A stretch of DNA of 64,000 nt, taken from positions 186,001-250,000 of the forward strand of contig NZ_NRCW01000003.1 of assembly GCF_003130075.1 (NCBI RefSeq). Reading direction: 5' to 3'. The position numbers and the translations under genes are program-made. This DNA comes from Aggregatibacter segnis (lineage in GTDB: Bacteria > Pseudomonadota > Gammaproteobacteria > Enterobacterales > Pasteurellaceae). The notes under the pieces are model-generated. The model saw only the letters and a list, made by a program, of their open reading frames with translations. It ran no database searches and was not told where the DNA came from. Below are positions 38,842-51,194 of this stretch, in pieces (positions within the stretch are counted from its first letter, which is position 1; each line of letters begins with the position of its first letter).

Positions 38842-41800
38842 ATGTCACCGCCACGTTTTGTTCATTTGCAGGTTCACAGTGATTTTTCCATGATTGACGG
38901 TATCGCCAAAGTGAAACCGTTGGTGAAAGCCTGCGTGGAAAACAACATGGTGGCGATGGCGTTGACGGATTTCACCAACTTTTGCGGTTTGGTGCGGTTT
39001 TATGGTGAGGCATTATCTTCCGGCGTGAAGCCGATTATCGGAGCGGATGTGCTGGTACAAAGCGAGCTATGTGGCGAGGAAAGATTCCGTTTAACCTTAT
39101 TGGCAAAAAATAACGAAGGCTACAAAAATATCACCTTGCTGCTTTCCAAAGCCTATGAGCGTGGTTATTCGGATGTGCCGTATATTGATCAGCAGTGGCT
39201 AGTAGAACATCGTGCCGGGGTGATTGTTTTATCCGGCGGCGTCAATGGCGATGTAGGTAAAAAATTACTGCGCAGCAACACTGATGAACTTAAAAGTGCG
39301 GTGGATTTTTACCACGAATTTTTCCCTGATCATTTTTATCTGACGCTTACTCGTACCGGTCGTCCCGATGAAGAACGTTATATTCAAGCCGCGTTAGAAC
39401 TGGCTGAACGCGAACAATTGCCGGTGGTGGCGACCAATGATGTATGCTTTTTACAGGTAGAAGATTTTGAAGCCCATGAAATTCGTGTAGCGATTCATGA
39501 CGGTTTCACATTAGACGATCCGAAACGTCCAAAACTTTATACCCATCAACAATATTTTCGCTCCGAGCAAGAAATGTGCGAGCTTTTTGCCGATGTGCCA
39601 AGTGCCTTGGAGAATACGCTACTGATTGCACAACGCTGTAATGTCACCATTCGATTGGGTGAATATTTCTTACCGAAATTTCCAACCGGTGATTTAAGCA
39701 CCGAAGATTACCTTGTGAAACGCGCCAAAGAAGGCTTGGAAGAGCGTCTCAAGGTGTTATTCCCTGATGAAAAACTGCGTGCAGAGCGCCGTCTGGAATA
39801 TGATGAACGCTTACAGGTAGAACTCGACGTGATCAACCAAATGGGCTTCCCGGGCTACTTTTTGATCGTGATGGAATTTATCCAATGGTCAAAAGATAAC
39901 GACATTCCGGTGGGGCCGGGACGGGGCTCCGGGGCAGGATCTTTGGTGGCTTATGCGTTAAAAATTACCGATTTGGATCCGTTGGAATTCGATTTGCTTT
40001 TTGAGCGTTTCCTCAATCCGGAACGGGTTTCCATGCCTGACTTTGACGTGGATTTCTGTATGGACGGACGCGACCGCGTGATTGAACACGTTGCCGAAAT
40101 GTATGGACGTGGTGCGGTGTCGCAAATTATTACGTTCGGTACCATGGCAGCAAAAGCGGTGATTCGCGATGTGGGGCGCGTACTGGGACAACCTTATGGC
40201 TTTGTGGATCGCATTTCTAAGTTGGTGCCGCCGGATCCCGGAATGACACTTGCCAAAGCGTTTGAAGCCGAGCCAAAACTGCAAGAAATTTACGATGCGG
40301 ACGAAGAAGTCCGAGCCATTATTGATATGGCACGCAAGCTGGAAGGCGTCACACGAAATGCCGGTAAGCATGCCGGTGGGGTGGTGATTTCACCGACGCT
40401 AATTACGGATTTCTCGCCGTTGTATTGCGATTCGGAAGGGAAACATCCGGTCACCCACTTCGATAAAAATGACGTGGAATATGCCGGTTTGGTGAAGTTT
40501 GACTTCTTAGGTCTGCGCACCTTAACCATCATCAAATGGGCGTTGGACATGATTAATGCGCGCATGGAAAAAGAAGGCAAACCGTTGGTGGATATCAGCG
40601 CCATTCCGTTGGATGATCATCAATCTTTTGACGTGTTGCTCAATGCCGAAACTACGGCAGTGTTCCAGCTGGAATCACGCGGCATGAAAGATTTGATTAA
40701 GCGTCTTAAGCCGGACTGTTTTGAAGATATTATCGCGTTGGTAGCCTTGTTCCGACCCGGCCCATTGCAATCAGGCATGGTGGATAACTTTATCGACCGT
40801 AAACACGGACGCGAAGAAGTGTCTTACCCGGATGCCAACTATCAGCATGAATCCCTTAAGCCAATTTTAGAACCGACCTACGGCATTATTTTGTATCAAG
40901 AGCAGGTCATGCAAATTGCTCAAGTGTTGGCGGGATACACGCTAGGCGGTGCGGACTTATTGCGTCGTGCGATGGGTAAGAAAAAACCGGAAGAAATGGC
41001 GAAACAGCGTTCCGTATTTGAAGAGGGCGCCATCAAAAATGGCATAGACGGCGATCTTTCCATGAAAATCTTCGATTTGGTAGAAAAATTTGCGGGCTAT
41101 GGCTTTAACAAATCACACTCTGCCGCCTATGCGTTGGTTTCTTACCAAACCCTGTGGCTGAAGGCGCACTACCCGGCGGAATTTATGGCGGCAGTCATGA
41201 CTTCGGAAATGGATAATACCGACAAAATCGTTGGCTTGTATGACGAATGTATGCGCATGGGCTTGAAGGTCGTTCCGCCGGACATTAACACCGGAAAACA
41301 TCATTTTAGCGTGAATGAAAATGGCGAAATTGTGTACGGTATCGGTGCCATTAAAGGCGTGGGTGAAGGGCCGATTGCGGCCTTGGTAGAAGCTCGTGAG
41401 AAAGACGGTATTTTCAAAAACTTGTTTGATTTATGTGCCCGTGTGGATTTAAAGAAAATCAATCGACGCACATTTGAAAGTCTGATTAAATCCGGTGCTT
41501 TCGATAAACTTGGACCACATCGTGCGGCGTTACAACAAAATTTGGAAGATGCACTACGTGCCTCCGATCAACATGCCAAAGACGAGGCTTTAGGGCAAAC
41601 GGATATGTTCGGCGTGTTGACGGAAACCAACGAGGAAGTGGAACATTCCTATGCCAATATTGCCCCTTGGACGGAAAAAACGATTTTAGACGGTGAACGG
41701 GAAACTCTCGGACTGTATCTCAGCAGTCATCCGGTGAGTCGTTATTTGAAAGAATTGTCTCATTACAGCCCAATGCGTCTGAAAGAATTGACGCCGAATT

Positions 41801-42318
41801 ATCGCGGACAAATGAGTACTGCCAGCGGTTTAGTGGTGAATACGCGCATTGCCGTGACCAAAAAAGGCAACCACATCGGCATTGCCACCATTGATGACCG
41901 TTCCGGTCGTTTGGATTTAACTTTGTTTGGCGAAGTGCTAGATAAATTCGGTGAGAAGCTGCAAAAAGACACGGTGATTGTGGTGTCAGGACAGGTCAGT
42001 TTTGATGATTTTTCACAAGGTTTGCGTATGTCTGTGCGGGATTTGATGACGATTGATGAAGCGCGTGCACGTTATGCGAAAAGCCTTGCGATTTGCCTGT
42101 CTCAAGAACAAATTACACCGCAATTCATTAAGCAATTTAAACGGATTTTACAGCCTTACAGCGGCAATTCCCTGCCGGTACATATTTATTACCAAAGCCC
42201 AGAAGGCAGAGCCTTAGTCAAAATGGGCGTGCAATGGTCGGTCAATCCAACCGATGAATTGCTGACCGAACTTGTGACATTGCTCGGTGAAAGTGCGGTG
42301 GAATTGGAGTTTGAATAG
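38842..42318 (+). CDS. dnaE: DNA polymerase III alpha subunit
   Basis: DnaE is the replicative polymerase. The start at 38842 ([24 protein letters not shown]) follows AAGGATG, and it gives 1158 residues, as in E. coli (1160). Order of domains: an N-terminal PHP domain with HLQVHSDFS; the polymerase core with [14 protein letters not shown] near residue 356; then [14 protein letters not shown] near 400, which holds the two catalytic aspartates; [11 protein letters not shown] with the third near 556; and [19 protein letters not shown] near 755. A helix-hairpin-helix region, an OB fold (about 1000-1080) and a tau-binding tail follow. Uptake signals near the start and end are read in frame as KSAVDFY and ESAVELE. 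Confidence 0.97.
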   Translation: MSPPRFVHLQVHSDFSMIDGIAKVKPLVKACVENNMVAMALTDFTNFCGLVRFYGEALSSGVKPIIGADVLVQSELCGEERFRLTLLAKNNEGYKNITLLLSKAYERGYSDVPYIDQQWLVEHRAGVIVLSGGVNGDVGKKLLRSNTDELKSAVDFYHEFFPDHFYLTLTRTGRPDEERYIQAALELAEREQLPVVATNDVCFLQVEDFEAHEIRVAIHDGFTLDDPKRPKLYTHQQYFRSEQEMCELFADVPSALENTLLIAQRCNVTIRLGEYFLPKFPTGDLSTEDYLVKRAKEGLEERLKVLFPDEKLRAERRLEYDERLQVELDVINQMGFPGYFLIVMEFIQWSKDNDIPVGPGRGSGAGSLVAYALKITDLDPLEFDLLFERFLNPERVSMPDFDVDFCMDGRDRVIEHVAEMYGRGAVSQIITFGTMAAKAVIRDVGRVLGQPYGFVDRISKLVPPDPGMTLAKAFEAEPKLQEIYDADEEVRAIIDMARKLEGVTRNAGKHAGGVVISPTLITDFSPLYCDSEGKHPVTHFDKNDVEYAGLVKFDFLGLRTLTIIKWALDMINARMEKEGKPLVDISAIPLDDHQSFDVLLNAETTAVFQLESRGMKDLIKRLKPDCFEDIIALVALFRPGPLQSGMVDNFIDRKHGREEVSYPDANYQHESLKPILEPTYGIILYQEQVMQIAQVLAGYTLGGADLLRRAMGKKKPEEMAKQRSVFEEGAIKNGIDGDLSMKIFDLVEKFAGYGFNKSHSAAYALVSYQTLWLKAHYPAEFMAAVMTSEMDNTDKIVGLYDECMRMGLKVVPPDINTGKHHFSVNENGEIVYGIGAIKGVGEGPIAALVEAREKDGIFKNLFDLCARVDLKKINRRTFESLIKSGAFDKLGPHRAALQQNLEDALRASDQHAKDEALGQTDMFGVLTETNEEVEHSYANIAPWTEKTILDGERETLGLYLSSHPVSRYLKELSHYSPMRLKELTPNYRGQMSTASGLVVNTRIAVTKKGNHIGIATIDDRSGRLDLTLFGEVLDKFGEKLQKDTVIVVSGQVSFDDFSQGLRMSVRDLMTIDEARARYAKSLAICLSQEQITPQFIKQFKRILQPYSGNSLPVHIYYQSPEGRALVKMGVQWSVNPTDELLTELVTLLGESAVELEFE

Positions 42319-42333
42319 ATAATAGAGATAAAA

Positions 42334-42373
42334 AAGTGCGGTCAGAAAAAAATTATTTTTTTCGACCGCACTT
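42334..42373. terminator. Inverted uptake-sequence hairpin between dnaE and the amidotransferase gene
   Basis: AAGTGCGGTC and GACCGCACTT (42334-42373) face each other, with A- and T-rich flanks. It lies between two convergent genes, 15 bases from each stop, so it can serve both directions. Confidence 0.7.
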
Positions 42374-42388
42374 TTTGTATGGGCTGGG

Positions 42389-43219
42389 TTAGGCCACTTT
42401 AGCCGTGCCTAACGTCCCATCATCAATCACTTCTGTTCTCGGCGTGCCGATAATTTCCCACACTTTCTCCCCGTTTTTGAAGAAGACAAATCCACCGTTT
42501 TCCATTTTTCTCCAGACTTCGTCTTTGGTGAGCGGTACGGTGGTAATGATCGTGACTTTATCGCCCTCTTTGGCGTATTCATTGAAGTCGATGACACCGT
42601 CATCATCAACACGTTGTGCTTTGCCAAATGGGGCTTTACGGGTGAGGTAGTGCAAATTGGTGGAACAACGGGCAATCATCCATTCGCCGTTAGACAGGAT
42701 AAAATTGAAGGTGCCATGTTCTGCGAGTTTATTGCTGATATCTTGAACGGCTTGAAAAATTTCTTCTTCACTTGGCTTTTTGCGAAAGCGATTTTTTAAT
42801 TGTTCTGCCATGTAACAGAAAGCAGTTTCTGAATCAGTGCTGCCGATAGGTTGACAGAAGGATTCGCTCATGTCGGGCAGTTCGGTTAAGTTGCCATTAT
42901 GGGCAAGAACCCAATTTTCACCCCAGATCTCACGGATAAAGGGGTGGGTATTTTCAAGATTTACATCGCCTTGCGTCGCTTTACGAATATGCGAAATGAC
43001 GTTGAGAGATTTGATGTGATATTGTTTCACGCAATCCGCGATAGGGGAAATGTGGCCCGGTTTATTGTCGCGGAAAATGCGTACACCTTTGCCTTCAAAA
43101 AAAGCGATACCAAATCCGTCAGAATGGGAATCAGTAAGTCCGGCACGATGACGAAATCCTTCAAATGAAAACACAATATCCGTCGGCGTATTGCAGTTCA
43201 TTCCCAATAATTGGCACAT
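42389..43219 (-). CDS. Class II glutamine amidotransferase, YafJ-like
   Basis: The 276-residue protein begins MCQLLGMNCNTPTD, so removal of the first methionine leaves the N-terminal nucleophile cysteine of Ntn hydrolases. FRHRAGLTDSHSDGFGIAFF near residue 23, VISHIRKATQGDVNLENTHPF near 75, and WVLAHNGNLTEL near 103 supply the glutamine-binding arginine, the oxyanion asparagine and glycine, and GSTDSETAFC follows near 128. E. coli YafJ is the nearest family I know. The biological substrate is unknown. It lies convergent to dnaE and downstream of gdhA on the same strand with a 200-base gap. Confidence 0.85.
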   Translation of the reverse strand: MCQLLGMNCNTPTDIVFSFEGFRHRAGLTDSHSDGFGIAFFEGKGVRIFRDNKPGHISPIADCVKQYHIKSLNVISHIRKATQGDVNLENTHPFIREIWGENWVLAHNGNLTELPDMSESFCQPIGSTDSETAFCYMAEQLKNRFRKKPSEEEIFQAVQDISNKLAEHGTFNFILSNGEWMIARCSTNLHYLTRKAPFGKAQRVDDDGVIDFNEYAKEGDKVTIITTVPLTKDEVWRKMENGGFVFFKNGEKVWEIIGTPRTEVIDDGTLGTAKVA

Positions 43220-43359
43220 AAATTTGTTTTAACCCTTGTGTAGAATAACCATAGAATAAGTGCAGATTTAACACCATAACTTCTCTAATTTCAATATTCC
43301 ACCGACCTCATTTTTAGAACAAAATGTGCTGTCTCATAACAAAATTAGCTTAAAAAAAT

Positions 43360-43391
43360 ACCGCACTTTTTGTTGTTCTCAAAAGTGCGGT
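43360..43391 (-). terminator. Inverted uptake-sequence hairpin after gdhA
   Basis: ACCGCACTT (43360-43368) and AAGTGCGGT (43383-43391) form a 9-base stem with a 14-base loop, 29 bases beyond the gdhA stop on the minus strand. Confidence 0.6.
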
Positions 43392-43419
43392 CGTTTTTCG
43401 AGGTGTTTTTTCGTGTCGA

Positions 43420-44832
<1,413 letters not shown>

Positions 44833-44991
44833 CTAAGTCGGAATTACTATGCAACAGGAAATCATATGTTTTCAAATATTTTTATAAAAAATAATTAAAT
44901 TATTTTGTGTTTTTAACTTATTTTATTTTTTATTTAAAAAATAAGTTTATTTATTAGATTGAATTTATTTTTTTTTGGGGGGTGAAAACAA

Positions 44992-45031
44992 AAGTGCGGT
45001 CATAAAAATAAGATTTTTTATGACCGCACTT
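44992..45031 (-). terminator. Inverted uptake-sequence hairpin after argH
   Basis: AAGTGCGGTCATAAAAA and TTTTTTATGACCGCACTT form a stem of about 16 bases with a small loop. It lies 12 bases beyond the argH stop on the minus strand. Confidence 0.75.
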
Positions 45032-45042
45032 TAGAAGAGATG

Positions 45043-46416
45043 TTAGGCGAATCTTGTTTTGGCTTCTGCAATGGCTTCCGCGATACGCAATGGAGACACT
45101 CCGCCTTTGGCGGCGCGTTTATCTAAGCAAGATTGTAAGGAAAGAATGTCGTATACATCGTCCGACACTTTTTCACAGAATTGACGAAATTCAGGAATCG
45201 TCAATTCTTCTAAGGCTTTGTGTTGCTTGATAGCATACACCACGGTTTCACCTACAATGTGATGGGAGTCGCGGAACGGTACGCCTTTGGCAACCAAATA
45301 ATCGGCTAATTCCGTTGCGTTGGAATAGCCTTTCAGGGCAGATTCACGGGTGCGTTCCACGTTCACTTTGATGTCGTCTAATACTAATGACGCCATGTCT
45401 AAGCAATCTTGCCAAGTGTCCAATGCATCGAAAATGCCTTCTTTGTCTTCTTGCATGTCTTTGTTATAGGCTAATGGTAAGCCTTTTAAGGTCATTAACA
45501 TCCCATTTAACGCACCGATAACCCGTCCCGCTTTGCCGCGAATTAATTCACATGCATCAGGGTTTTTCTTCTGTGGCATGAGGGAGGAACCGGAGGTTAC
45601 GCGATCGGAGAGTTCCACAAAGTTAGATTCGCCGCTGTTGAAAATAATCATATCTTCGGCGAAACGGGATAAATGCACCATGCTCAGCGAGGCGGCAGAA
45701 AGTAGTTCGACGATATGATCGCGATCGGAGACGCTGTCTAAGCTGTTACGGGTTGCAAAAGCGAAATCCAAATCTTTGGCAAGTTGTTCGCGATCGATAG
45801 GATACGCCGTGCCGGCAAGGGCGCCACTGCCTAGCGGACAACTGTTCATGCGGCGGTAAGCATCGGCTAAACGCGAATAATCGCGATCCAACATTTCCAC
45901 ATAGGCCATGCACCAATGGGCAAAGGTAATTGGTTGGGCACGTTGTAGGTGCGTGTAGCCCGGCATCACGGCATCTTGGTTATTTTCTGCGGTAAGCACC
46001 AATTTGCGTTGTAACTCGCGAAGGGAATGTTGCAATTCGGCCACCCGCTCTTTACACCACATTTTGATGTCGAGCGCTACTTGGTCGTTACGGCTGCGAC
46101 CGGTGTGCAGTTTTTTACCTAAATTGCCTACTTTGTTGATAAGTTTACTTTCCACCCAACTGTGAATGTCTTCGGCATCGTCTTGCAAAATCGCTTGCGG
46201 ATTTGACCGCACTTCAATCAATAATTCGTTCAGTGCTTGTTCTAATTGTTGTTGTTCTTGTACGCTTAAAATATTGACGGAAACCAAGGCCTTCGACCAG
46301 CCGATGGAGCCCTCAATATCTTGCTCGGCAAGACGATAGTCAAAGCGTAATGAATCGTTAAAATTTTTAAAACGCTTGTCCGCGGCCTGCGTAAAGCGCC
46401 CACCCCAAAGTGCCAT
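45043..46416 (-). CDS. argH: Argininosuccinate lyase
   Basis: ArgH splits argininosuccinate to arginine and fumarate. The ATG at 46416 gives 457 residues and the typical N-terminus [23 protein letters not shown]. The frame is open upstream, but that part is an uptake signal and spacer. [17 protein letters not shown] near residue 106, [16 protein letters not shown] near 157 with the catalytic histidine, and the flexible loop [24 protein letters not shown] near 278, which contains the catalytic serine, are intact. It stands apart from other arg genes. The neighbouring gene upstream is a glycosyltransferase. Confidence 0.97.
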   Translation of the reverse strand: MALWGGRFTQAADKRFKNFNDSLRFDYRLAEQDIEGSIGWSKALVSVNILSVQEQQQLEQALNELLIEVRSNPQAILQDDAEDIHSWVESKLINKVGNLGKKLHTGRSRNDQVALDIKMWCKERVAELQHSLRELQRKLVLTAENNQDAVMPGYTHLQRAQPITFAHWCMAYVEMLDRDYSRLADAYRRMNSCPLGSGALAGTAYPIDREQLAKDLDFAFATRNSLDSVSDRDHIVELLSAASLSMVHLSRFAEDMIIFNSGESNFVELSDRVTSGSSLMPQKKNPDACELIRGKAGRVIGALNGMLMTLKGLPLAYNKDMQEDKEGIFDALDTWQDCLDMASLVLDDIKVNVERTRESALKGYSNATELADYLVAKGVPFRDSHHIVGETVVYAIKQHKALEELTIPEFRQFCEKVSDDVYDILSLQSCLDKRAAKGGVSPLRIAEAIAEAKTRFA

Positions 46417-46530
46417 AGAATCCTCTGATTTGTGATTGGTGAAATTGGTTAAAAAATATATCACAGAAACAAAAAAGGCGATCAACAAAAAATTTGCTTT
46501 TTGTGACCGCACTTTTTGTATTATTAACAA

Positions 46531-47319
46531 TTATTTTAATAAATCTTCGTTTTTAGCGTGAATCCATTTACCACGTTTTTTATCCATGTATTGAAAATAC
46601 TCGTTAGCGAACGTGCCTTGGGCACAGGTAAATTTATCACGGCGCATATTTACGTCTTTGTTTTCCAGTGCTTTGTTTAACGTTTCCGGGCCGGTAAGAA
46701 CAAATACCCCGCCGTCAACGCGACGATGTTCAATGTTGTCTACGATAATATCCAATGTTTCCTTTAAAAACGGATTGCCTTTGCGGCTGGCTAAGAAAAA
46801 ATTGGTGTAACGCCCACGACGGGTGATGAGGACTTCGTCATCGTCCGGATCAATCATCGTATCTAAGCAGCCGACAAGATGACCATCGATATCCATATAA
46901 ATACCGCCGTCTTGGTAGAGAGTGAATAAGCGCCAAAAATCCGCTTGTGCGGCACCGTCAGTCAGTTGGCTGTAAGCGGCAAATGTGCGTGGATCGGCAT
47001 ATTTTTCAATATACTCGCTACGCGCTTCAGTGCTGACATAGCGGTAATCGTAACTTAAGGAAAATAAGCGGTTGACCAAATAGTTGCAGTAAATTGGCAA
47101 CGTCACTTTATTGCTGTAGTTGGTTTGCCAAATGACGCGATTAATTTTGCTTGGTTTGTCGGATTGGCGTTTGGCCGGGCTGAATTCAGGAATCGTAAAG
47201 CGCTTTTTGGGAAAAAGGGCGTGGAAAGGGTAGCTTAGGATTTTGACAATGTTCCCGGTTAAACGTAATAGACCGTTTGAAATTAAAAGTGCGGTCTGAT
47301 TTTTTATTGTTTTTTGCAT
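46531..47319 (-). CDS. DXD-type glycosyltransferase (sugar-binding region, Och1-like)
   Basis: The 262-residue protein has [20 protein letters not shown] near residue 57 and the conserved block [26 protein letters not shown] near 125-150. This includes the DXD metal motif D143-I-D145. [10 protein letters not shown] near residue 210 follows. This is the Gly_transf_sug family, which includes capsule, LPS and Och1-like transferases. The likely role is to add a hexose to lipooligosaccharide, but the acceptor is unknown. An N-terminal stretch has a hydrophobic part (about 8-35) that could bind the membrane. It is isolated from other LPS genes, between argH and tRNA genes. Confidence 0.78.
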   Translation of the reverse strand: MQKTIKNQTALLISNGLLRLTGNIVKILSYPFHALFPKKRFTIPEFSPAKRQSDKPSKINRVIWQTNYSNKVTLPIYCNYLVNRLFSLSYDYRYVSTEARSEYIEKYADPRTFAAYSQLTDGAAQADFWRLFTLYQDGGIYMDIDGHLVGCLDTMIDPDDDEVLITRRGRYTNFFLASRKGNPFLKETLDIIVDNIEHRRVDGGVFVLTGPETLNKALENKDVNMRRDKFTCAQGTFANEYFQYMDKKRGKWIHAKNEDLLK

Positions 47320-47430
47320 TAAATGAATCCGTTTATTCTGTTGAAAAACAGGCTGTACTTTATCACTTTACACAAAAATAATAAACGTCAGGAAGGCTTT
47401 GAAAGAGAAAACATTACATGGAAAGTAGAG

Positions 47431-47506
47431 TGGTGGGCGATACCGGTCTCGAACCAGTGACCCCCTCCTTGTAAGGGAGGTGCTCTCCCAACTGAGCTAA
47501 TCGCCC
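47431..47506 (-). tRNA. tRNA-Val (anticodon TAC), copy 1
   Basis: The reverse complement reads GGGCGATTAGCTCAGTTGGG and ends in CCA, folding into a full 76-base cloverleaf. The anticodon loop CTTACAA gives TAC for valine. The sequence is identical to the two copies to the right. It is the last of three on this strand. Confidence 0.97.
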
Positions 47507-47543
47507 ACGTTAGAATCTTAAAATAGGGAAGTATGTAAAGAAG

Positions 47544-47619
47544 TGGTGGGCGATACCGGTCTCGAACCAGTGACCCCCTCCTTGTAAGGGAGGTGCTCTC
47601 CCAACTGAGCTAATCGCCC
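47544..47619 (-). tRNA. tRNA-Val (anticodon TAC), copy 2
   Basis: This copy is identical to the others, with encoded CCA. The 37-base spacers on both sides (47507-47543 and 47620-47656) are identical to each other, so the repeat unit is exactly 113 bases. It is probably processed from a common precursor. Confidence 0.97.
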
Positions 47620-47656
47620 ACGTTAGAATCTTAAAATAGGGAAGTATGTAAAGAAG

Positions 47657-47732
47657 TGGTGGGCGATACCGGTCTCGAACCAGTGACCCCCTCCTTGTAA
47701 GGGAGGTGCTCTCCCAACTGAGCTAATCGCCC
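47657..47732 (-). tRNA. tRNA-Val (anticodon TAC), copy 3, promoter-proximal
   Basis: This is the first gene of the tandem array on the minus strand, with encoded CCA and the same 76 bases. The upstream promoter at 47751-47778 would start transcription about 12 bases before it. Confidence 0.97.
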
Positions 47733-47750
47733 TCAATGTTGTGAGCGTGC

Positions 47751-47778
47751 ATTATAATTGCTCAATGATTTCAGTCAA
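47751..47778 (-). promoter_or_regulatory. Promoter of the tRNA-Val array
   Basis: On the minus strand TTGACT (47773-47778) and TATAAT (47751-47756) are separated by 16 bases. A GC-containing stretch follows, GCACGCTC, resembling a stringent discriminator. Confidence 0.8.
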
Positions 47779-47904
47779 CAAATTTTTGCCAAAAATCCGT
47801 TGGTTGTTTTAAAAATAGGCATAAAAACAGATTTTTCCTTATGAATTCAAACAACTCGTAGTACAATACAGCACAATTATTTTTGCACAGAAAAAGGTTA
47901 TAAA

Positions 47905-49350
47905 ATGAAATTAGAAGCATTGTTTGATTTGGATCCAAACGTGAAGGTACGTACCCGTTTTGCACCAAGCCCAACCGGTTATTTACACGTTGGGGGCGCG
48001 CGTACCGCACTTTATTCCTGGTTATACGCTAAACACAATCACGGCGAATTTGTGTTGCGTATTGAAGATACCGATTTGGAACGTTCTACGCCGGAAGCCA
48101 CTCAGGCGATTTTAGAAGCGATGGAATGGTTAGATTTGGCTTGGGAGCACGGCCCTTATTATCAAACTAAGCGTTTTGACCGTTATAACCAAGTTATTGA
48201 TCAAATGATTGAACAGGGCTTGGCATACCGTTGTTACTGTACCAAAGAACGTTTGGAAACATTACGTCATACACAAGAACAAAACAAAGAAAAACCGCGC
48301 TATGACCGTCATTGTTTACACGATCACGCTGAACATTCTGCCGATGAACCGCATGTGGTGCGTTTTAAAAATCCAACTGAGGGTTCTGTGGTATTTGATG
48401 ACGCGGTACGTGGACGCATTGAAATCAGCAACAGCGAATTGGATGACTTGATTATCCGCCGTACCGACGGTTCTCCGACCTATAACTTCTGCGTGGTGGT
48501 GGATGACTGGGATATGGGCATTACTCATGTTGTGCGCGGTGAAGACCATATTAATAATACCCCGCGTCAAATTAACATTTTGAAAGCCCTTGGTGCGCCG
48601 ATTCCAGTGTATGCACATGTTTCCATGATTAACGGGGATGATGGACAAAAACTTTCCAAACGTCACGGCGCAGTGAGCGTGATGCAATATCGTGACGAAG
48701 GTTATTTGCCGGAAGCGCTTATCAACTATTTGGTGCGTTTGGGCTGGGGCCACGGTGATCAGGAAATTTTCACCCGCCAAGAAATGATTGATTTATTTGA
48801 TTTACACTCTGTGAGTAAATCTGCCAGTGCCTTTAACACCGAAAAATTATTGTGGTTGAATCATCACTATATTCGCGAATTGCCAGCGGACTACGTCGCG
48901 AAACATTTAGCATGGCAATATCAGGATTTAGGCATTGACACGTCCAACGGGCCGGCATTAACGGAAATCATCGCCATGCTGGCGGATCGTTGTAAAACGT
49001 TACGTGAAATGGCGCTTGCCAGTCGTTATTTCTTTGAAGAGTTTGAATCTTTCGATGAAGCTGCGGTGAAAAAACATTTCAAAGCGGGCGCGGTAGAAGC
49101 TCTTGAAAAAGTAAAAGAAAAACTGACCGCACTTTCCACTTGGGATTTGCATTCTACTCACGAAGCCATTGAACAAACCGCTGCCGAATTAGAGGTTGGC
49201 ATGGGTAAAGTGGGGATGCCGTTGCGTGTGGCCGTGACTGGCGCGGGGCAATCGCCGTCTATGGACGTCACCCTTGTGGGTATTGGACGTGATCGCGTAT
49301 TAAATCGTATTCAACGATCCATTGATTTTATTAAGGCACAAAACGTTTAA
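47905..49350 (+). CDS. gltX: Glutamyl-tRNA synthetase
   Basis: GltX charges tRNA-Glu. The 481-residue class I enzyme begins [36 protein letters not shown] with the HIGH equivalent, and has [24 protein letters not shown] as KMSKS near residue 250. [25 protein letters not shown] is in place. An AAAAGG ribosome-binding site precedes the ATG. It lies between the divergent tRNA-Val array and a tRNA-Ala gene. Uptake signals inside are read in frame (RTALYS and LTALST). Confidence 0.97.
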   Translation: MKLEALFDLDPNVKVRTRFAPSPTGYLHVGGARTALYSWLYAKHNHGEFVLRIEDTDLERSTPEATQAILEAMEWLDLAWEHGPYYQTKRFDRYNQVIDQMIEQGLAYRCYCTKERLETLRHTQEQNKEKPRYDRHCLHDHAEHSADEPHVVRFKNPTEGSVVFDDAVRGRIEISNSELDDLIIRRTDGSPTYNFCVVVDDWDMGITHVVRGEDHINNTPRQINILKALGAPIPVYAHVSMINGDDGQKLSKRHGAVSVMQYRDEGYLPEALINYLVRLGWGHGDQEIFTRQEMIDLFDLHSVSKSASAFNTEKLLWLNHHYIRELPADYVAKHLAWQYQDLGIDTSNGPALTEIIAMLADRCKTLREMALASRYFFEEFESFDEAAVKKHFKAGAVEALEKVKEKLTALSTWDLHSTHEAIEQTAAELEVGMGKVGMPLRVAVTGAGQSPSMDVTLVGIGRDRVLNRIQRSIDFIKAQNV

Positions 49351-49386
49351 TATTTAATCTGATGGCAATGAATTAAAAATTTAATA

Positions 49387-49415
49387 TTGACAGAGCAAGG
49401 GGCGGAATTTATCAT
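49387..49415 (+). promoter_or_regulatory. Promoter of tRNA-Ala
   Basis: TTGACA (49387-49392) and TATCAT (49410-49415) are separated by 17 bases, followed by the GC-rich AGCCGCC. Start would be near 49422, seven bases before the tRNA. Confidence 0.8.
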
Positions 49416-49428
49416 AGCCGCCACTTAC

Positions 49429-49504
<76 letters not shown>

Positions 49505-49510
49505 AATTTT

Positions 49511-49549
49511 AAACCTTATCAATAAAGTCAATTGATAAGGTTTTTTATT
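49511..49549 (+). terminator. Rho-independent terminator of tRNA-Ala
   Basis: AACCTTATCAAT and ATTGATAAGGTT form a 12-base perfect stem with a 7-base loop, followed by TTTTATTTTTT. The remaining bases up to rppH (49778) show no gene. Confidence 0.9.
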
Positions 49550-49777
49550 TTTTAGCGTTGTGCTTCATGCGTTATCAACGCAAATGCTATTAAGTTCTTG
49601 CATCTAAAGTTATCTCATCTAATGTGAAATTTATGCTTAAAAAGAGAATTTAAACATTTTCTGGGTTCTTTACATCCCCTTCTTTATTGTTAAATGAGTT
49701 GCCCGAAGGGGGAGTTTATGAAACAATTTGTCGCTATTCCAATTTAAAAAAATTAACTGAATTTTAAGGATACGATA

Positions 49778-50386
49778 GTGATCGATTTCGATGGCTACCG
49801 TCCGAATGTAGGCATTGTTATTTGCAACGACAAAGGGCAAGTGCTGTGGGCGAAAAGATACGGACAGAATTCCTGGCAATTTCCGCAAGGCGGGATTAAT
49901 GATAGTGAAACGCCAGAACAAGCGATGTACCGAGAATTGTTTGAGGAAGTCGGATTAACACGCAAAGATGTGCGAGTGCTCTATGCCTCTAAGCATTGGC
50001 TGCGTTATAAATTGCCAAAACGACTGTTACGTTATGATTCCAAACCTATTTGTATCGGACAGAAACAGCGCTGGTTTTTATTGCAGTTAGTCAGTGATAC
50101 TAAAAATATCAACATGCAATGCAGTAAAACACCGGAGTTTGATGGTTGGCGTTGGGTGAGTTTTTGGTACCCGGTGCGTCAAGTGGTTTCTTTCAAAAGA
50201 GATGTCTATCGTAAAGCAATGAAAGAGTTTGCTACGGTGTTATTTGATGAAAATAACAAAGACTTGTTATTGCGGGCAGACTCTAGCGCAGTAGAAGAGA
50301 AAAAGAATACCTTTTCAACCAAAAAACAAACCTATTCAAAGCATTCTAAACATTCTAAACATTCCTCACAGAAGTATAAGGGATAA
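49778..50386 (+). CDS. rppH: RNA pyrophosphohydrolase RppH
   Basis: RppH removes pyrophosphate from RNA 5' ends and so starts mRNA decay. The start is GTG at 49778, 7 bases after TAAGGA, giving 202 residues. The Nudix box is [23 protein letters not shown] (residues 37-59), preceded by [38 protein letters not shown] near 125 is typical. The C-terminal tail of about 40 residues is basic and Ser/Lys-rich, with the repeat [16 protein letters not shown] exporter gene follows after 2 bases. Confidence 0.95.
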   Translation: MIDFDGYRPNVGIVICNDKGQVLWAKRYGQNSWQFPQGGINDSETPEQAMYRELFEEVGLTRKDVRVLYASKHWLRYKLPKRLLRYDSKPICIGQKQRWFLLQLVSDTKNINMQCSKTPEFDGWRWVSFWYPVRQVVSFKRDVYRKAMKEFATVLFDENNKDLLLRADSSAVEEKKNTFSTKKQTYSKHSKHSKHSSQKYKG

Positions 50387-50388
50387 TT

Positions 50389-51186
50389 ATGTTAACCTTT
50401 TTCCTATTTTGTTTGCTTGCCGGTTGTGTCGCCGGCTTTTTAGCCGGTTTATTCGGCATTGGTGGCGGCATGGTGATTGTGCCGATGATGGTTTATTTAT
50501 TGCCAATTGTCGGTGTACCGGATTCGCTCTTAATGTCCACCGCACTTGGCACCTCCTTCGCGACTATCGTAGTTACCGCTTTTTCTTCCGCACAACGACA
50601 CCACAAACTTGGCAATGTTGTTTGGTCCACCTTAAAGTATTTTGCCCCCGCATTAATGATTAGTGCCTTCATTTCAGGACAATACATCAGTAAATTGCCT
50701 CATGACATTTCCAGCAAGTTGTTTGCCTGCTTAGTTGTTTATTTAGCCGCTAAAATGATTTTGTCTATTAAGCCGAAAAACATCGACCCGAATAAAAAAA
50801 TTACGCCTTTATCCTCGATTATTGGCGGTGCTTTGATTGGCATGGCATCAAGTGTTGCCGGTATTGGCGGTGGCGGATTTATTGTGCCGTTTTTAAATTC
50901 TCGCAACGTAGATATTAAAAAAGCTATCGGTACTTCGGCATTCTGCGGCATGTTGATGGGGATTGCGGGAATGTTAAGTTTTATGGTGAGCGGTTGGAAT
51001 ATGCAAGGTATGCCACCTTATTCAATCGGTTTCGTGTATTTCCCGGCTGTATTAGGCATCACAGTCACCTCATTTTTCACTTCTAAACTTGGTGCCAACG
51101 CAACGAATAAACTCCCAGTGCCGACTTTGAAAAAAGCCTTTGCCGCCTTTTTAATTGTGGTGGCGATTAATATGTTATTGAAATAA
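50389..51186 (+). CDS. Sulfite exporter TauE/SafE family (TSUP) membrane protein
   Basis: The 265-residue protein has about eight hydrophobic segments. Duplicated glycine motifs are [23 protein letters not shown] (residues 11-33) and [23 protein letters not shown] (about 146-168), the hallmark of TSUP proteins, which export sulfite, sulfoacetate or other organosulfur anions. The substrate is unknown. It sits between rppH and lgt with gaps of 2 and 8 bases, hence an operon. One uptake signal reads [10 protein letters not shown]. Confidence 0.9.
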   Translation: MLTFFLFCLLAGCVAGFLAGLFGIGGGMVIVPMMVYLLPIVGVPDSLLMSTALGTSFATIVVTAFSSAQRHHKLGNVVWSTLKYFAPALMISAFISGQYISKLPHDISSKLFACLVVYLAAKMILSIKPKNIDPNKKITPLSSIIGGALIGMASSVAGIGGGGFIVPFLNSRNVDIKKAIGTSAFCGMLMGIAGMLSFMVSGWNMQGMPPYSIGFVYFPAVLGITVTSFFTSKLGANATNKLPVPTLKKAFAAFLIVVAINMLLK

Positions 51187-51194
51187 GGAACGTT

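Noticed and set aside
46417-46530. N-terminal extension of argH with a hydrophobic stretch
   Set aside because: It would put a membrane segment on a cytosolic enzyme and includes an uptake signal; MALWGGRF is the family start.
47431-47732. Regularly spaced repeats that might be taken for a CRISPR array
   Set aside because: The repeat unit is a tRNA-Val gene with an encoded CCA, and the spacers are identical to each other.
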